DNA from: Betaproteobacteria bacterium
GTDB lineage: Bacteria > Pseudomonadota > Gammaproteobacteria > Burkholderiales > SG8-39
Reading direction: 5' to 3'
DNA: 6,914 nucleotides
Assembly (NCBI GenBank): GCA_011391185.1
Contig: JAABRB010000193.1
Coordinates: forward strand, 1 to 6,914
Shown here: in pieces, positions 5,719-6,914 of the stretch
How the letters are laid out: each line of letters opens with the position of its first letter
How positions within the stretch are numbered: position 1 is the stretch's first letter
The notes under the pieces: generated by a model
What the model saw: only the letters and a program-made list of their open reading frames with translations
Told to the model about the DNA's origin: nothing
Database searches by the model: none
Translations under genes and position numbers: made by a program

Positions 5719-6914
5719 TCACGGCGCCACCCCGACCCACCATTCCTCCCACCGCGGCCGGTGCCGGGGCGCAAAGCCCACGCGCTTACGAATCGCATCG
5801 ACGTCCCAGCCGGTGAGCGTCGCGAGGACTTTCGCCTCCCGCTCCTGACGCTCGGCCACGCTGTCGAGGTACGGGCCGGCCGCCGGGCAGGCGTCGGGCG
5901 CAACCTTGGCCGGATGCCGGAGCACGTAGCGCGCCTGATAGTTCGCGCGGTCCTTCGTTTCCTGGAAGACGAGGTCCTCGGGGAACGTCGCGGCGGTGTA
6001 GCGCACGTGCAGGCGGGTGAGCATCACGGGTTGCGCCTGCGGTGCGCCGCGCCCGCCGGCCGACGCCCAGTCCACGCCGAGACCGCGCAGCTCCGCCGGC
6101 GTCAGCGGATTCGCGGCGCAGGGATCGCACCAGCTCATGTTCCAGGCGTACTCGGTGAAGATCACGCGGTAGTCCTCGCGCTTCGCCTGCTCGGCAAAGA
6201 GCGCCTTGTAGAACGTCCGGAAATCGCCTTTCACGTAGGTCGGAATGTCCATGTTCGCCGGCAGTCGGACCGTGCGGTAGTTCGTCGCCTCGACGCGCCC
6301 CGTGCGGGTCAGCACCCACAGCACCAGGTCCTGCGGGCCGCGCGCATTCAGCATGCCGAGCCGGATCGGCAGCATGAATTTCCCGGTCCGGACGCTGAAC
6401 TGCATCGGCCGCAGATATGTCGAGCCGGTCTTGGCCTGCTCGGCGAGATTCACCTTTGCGACGAAGAACTTGAGGTCCTGCCGGATGTAGGGCGCGAGGG
6501 CCTGCGCCGCACCAGCGGGAATCCGGTAGCCGTTCTCGCGCAGCCAGGTCTCGAGACCGTTCGATTCCTTCGCGGAGAGGATCACGACGTCGTACTCGCC
6601 GATCGTGTACTGGGCCTCAATCGTGACACCGCGTTCCGCCGCGGATTTCGCGCGCACGGCATCCATGGCAAGAGACTGGGGAAACCGGTCGGAGAGACCG
6701 TTCTTGCGCTCCTGCCGCGCGTGGCAGGGATTCGCGTCGTAGTACTCCGCGAGCCGCGGCGCGCTGTAGGCATCGATGCGCTCGAACAGCACGTTGTCGA
6801 CCACCTTGATGCTCTCCTCGGCCAGCACCTCGGGAACCGGCACGACCATCGCGAACTCCGTAAGGTCGCCCTTGTAATCGTTACGCATCGTGATCGTCGT
6901 CCGGTCGCCGTCGC
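5719..6914 (-). CDS. DUF2330 family protein, 5' end beyond window
   Basis: Protein of unknown function that I recognise as DUF2330 from its pattern. The frame is open to the right edge, where it reads DGDRTTIT before the first Met (6888-6886). That Met is not the true start, because upstream residues already match the family; a signal peptide is expected outside the window. At least 397 residues are visible. Numbered from that Met: EFAMVVPVPEVL (11-22), ERIDAYSAPRLAEYYDANPC (36-55), FFVAKVNL (141-148), EYAWNMSWCDPCAANPLT (246-263), and a C-terminal stretch LATLTGWDVDAIRKRVGF (355-372). Four cysteines occur (55, 254, 257, 334). The CDPC pair is thioredoxin-like in spacing only; no thioredoxin fold is evident. 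The protein ends in a Trp-rich tail (PRWEEWWVGVAP). The next gene starts about 17 bases downstream, or overlaps, suggesting one transcript. No function can be assigned. Confidence 0.85.
   Translation of the reverse strand, partial: DGDRTTITMRNDYKGDLTEFAMVVPVPEVLAEESIKVVDNVLFERIDAYSAPRLAEYYDANPCHARQERKNGLSDRFPQSLAMDAVRAKSAAERGVTIEAQYTIGEYDVVILSAKESNGLETWLRENGYRIPAGAAQALAPYIRQDLKFFVAKVNLAEQAKTGSTYLRPMQFSVRTGKFMLPIRLGMLNARGPQDLVLWVLTRTGRVEATNYRTVRLPANMDIPTYVKGDFRTFYKALFAEQAKREDYRVIFTEYAWNMSWCDPCAANPLTPAELRGLGVDWASAGGRGAPQAQPVMLTRLHVRYTAATFPEDLVFQETKDRANYQARYVLRHPAKVAPDACPAAGPYLDSVAERQEREAKVLATLTGWDVDAIRKRVGFAPRHRPRWEEWWVGVAP

Noticed and set aside
4691..5848. 385-codon plus-strand open frame
   Set aside because: It runs antisense through ybgC, the octamer repeat and the NqrB-like gene, is Arg/Glu/His/Gly-rich without any fold signature, and includes a translated repeat (STLQPFN). 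It is a by-product of GC-rich codon use.
6582..6773. Small minus-strand frame inside the DUF2330 gene
   Set aside because: It is Arg/Ser/Thr-rich, out of frame with a clearly conserved gene and has no independent support.

Overview
The window is a compact, all-minus-strand block of GC-rich DNA from a Gram-negative bacterium. Gene order on the minus strand (right to left) is: a DUF2330-family protein (5' end beyond the right edge), an orphan NqrB/RnfD-type membrane protein, then the complete tol-pal core ybgC-tolQ-tolR-tolA-tolB-pal, and the first 113 codons of cpoB (ybgF), which runs off the left edge. The gene order is the standard proteobacterial one. Residue choices such as the Pal peptidoglycan motif GNADDRGSREYN, together with the base composition, fit a betaproteobacterium best (for example a Burkholderiales- or Nitrosomonadales-like organism). 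This assignment rests on recalled family patterns, not on a search.

Layout by region. 1-339: cpoB, partial. 339-872: pal. 901-2205: tolB. 2206-2316: the only sizeable gap in the tol genes, holding a consensus -10 box, a perfect hairpin and part of a 14-nt triple repeat that runs through the tolB start. 2317-3231: tolA. 3241-3660: tolR. 3657-4340: tolQ. 4337-4780: ybgC. 4781-4840: a spacer made almost entirely of an 8-nt tandem repeat. 4841-5701: NqrB/RnfD-like gene. 5719-6914: DUF2330 gene. No stretch of 300 bases lacks a gene, and I saw no RNA gene, mobile element or CRISPR array.

How the genes work together. TolQ and TolR form the inner-membrane proton-driven motor. TolA spans the periplasm and pulls on TolB-Pal, moving Pal to the septum so that the outer membrane constricts with the cell wall. 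CpoB links this machine to peptidoglycan synthesis, and YbgC is an acyl-CoA thioesterase carried by the same operon. Start/stop overlaps (ybgC/tolQ, tolQ/tolR, pal/cpoB) indicate translational coupling, while the gap before tolB looks like a second promoter region. The two upstream genes are a separate pair of unknown function: a DUF2330 protein with a CDPC motif (probably exported, though its N-terminus is not visible) and a polytopic membrane protein related to the flavin subunits of Rnf/Nqr but with no visible flavin-attachment motif.

The tol-pal genes themselves are ordinary. The unusual material is the three unrelated short tandem repeats (8, 14 and 9 nt units) placed at the ybgC ribosome binding site, across the tolB start codon and inside ybgC, the run of non-ATG starts, and the uncharacterised DUF2330/NqrB-like pair.
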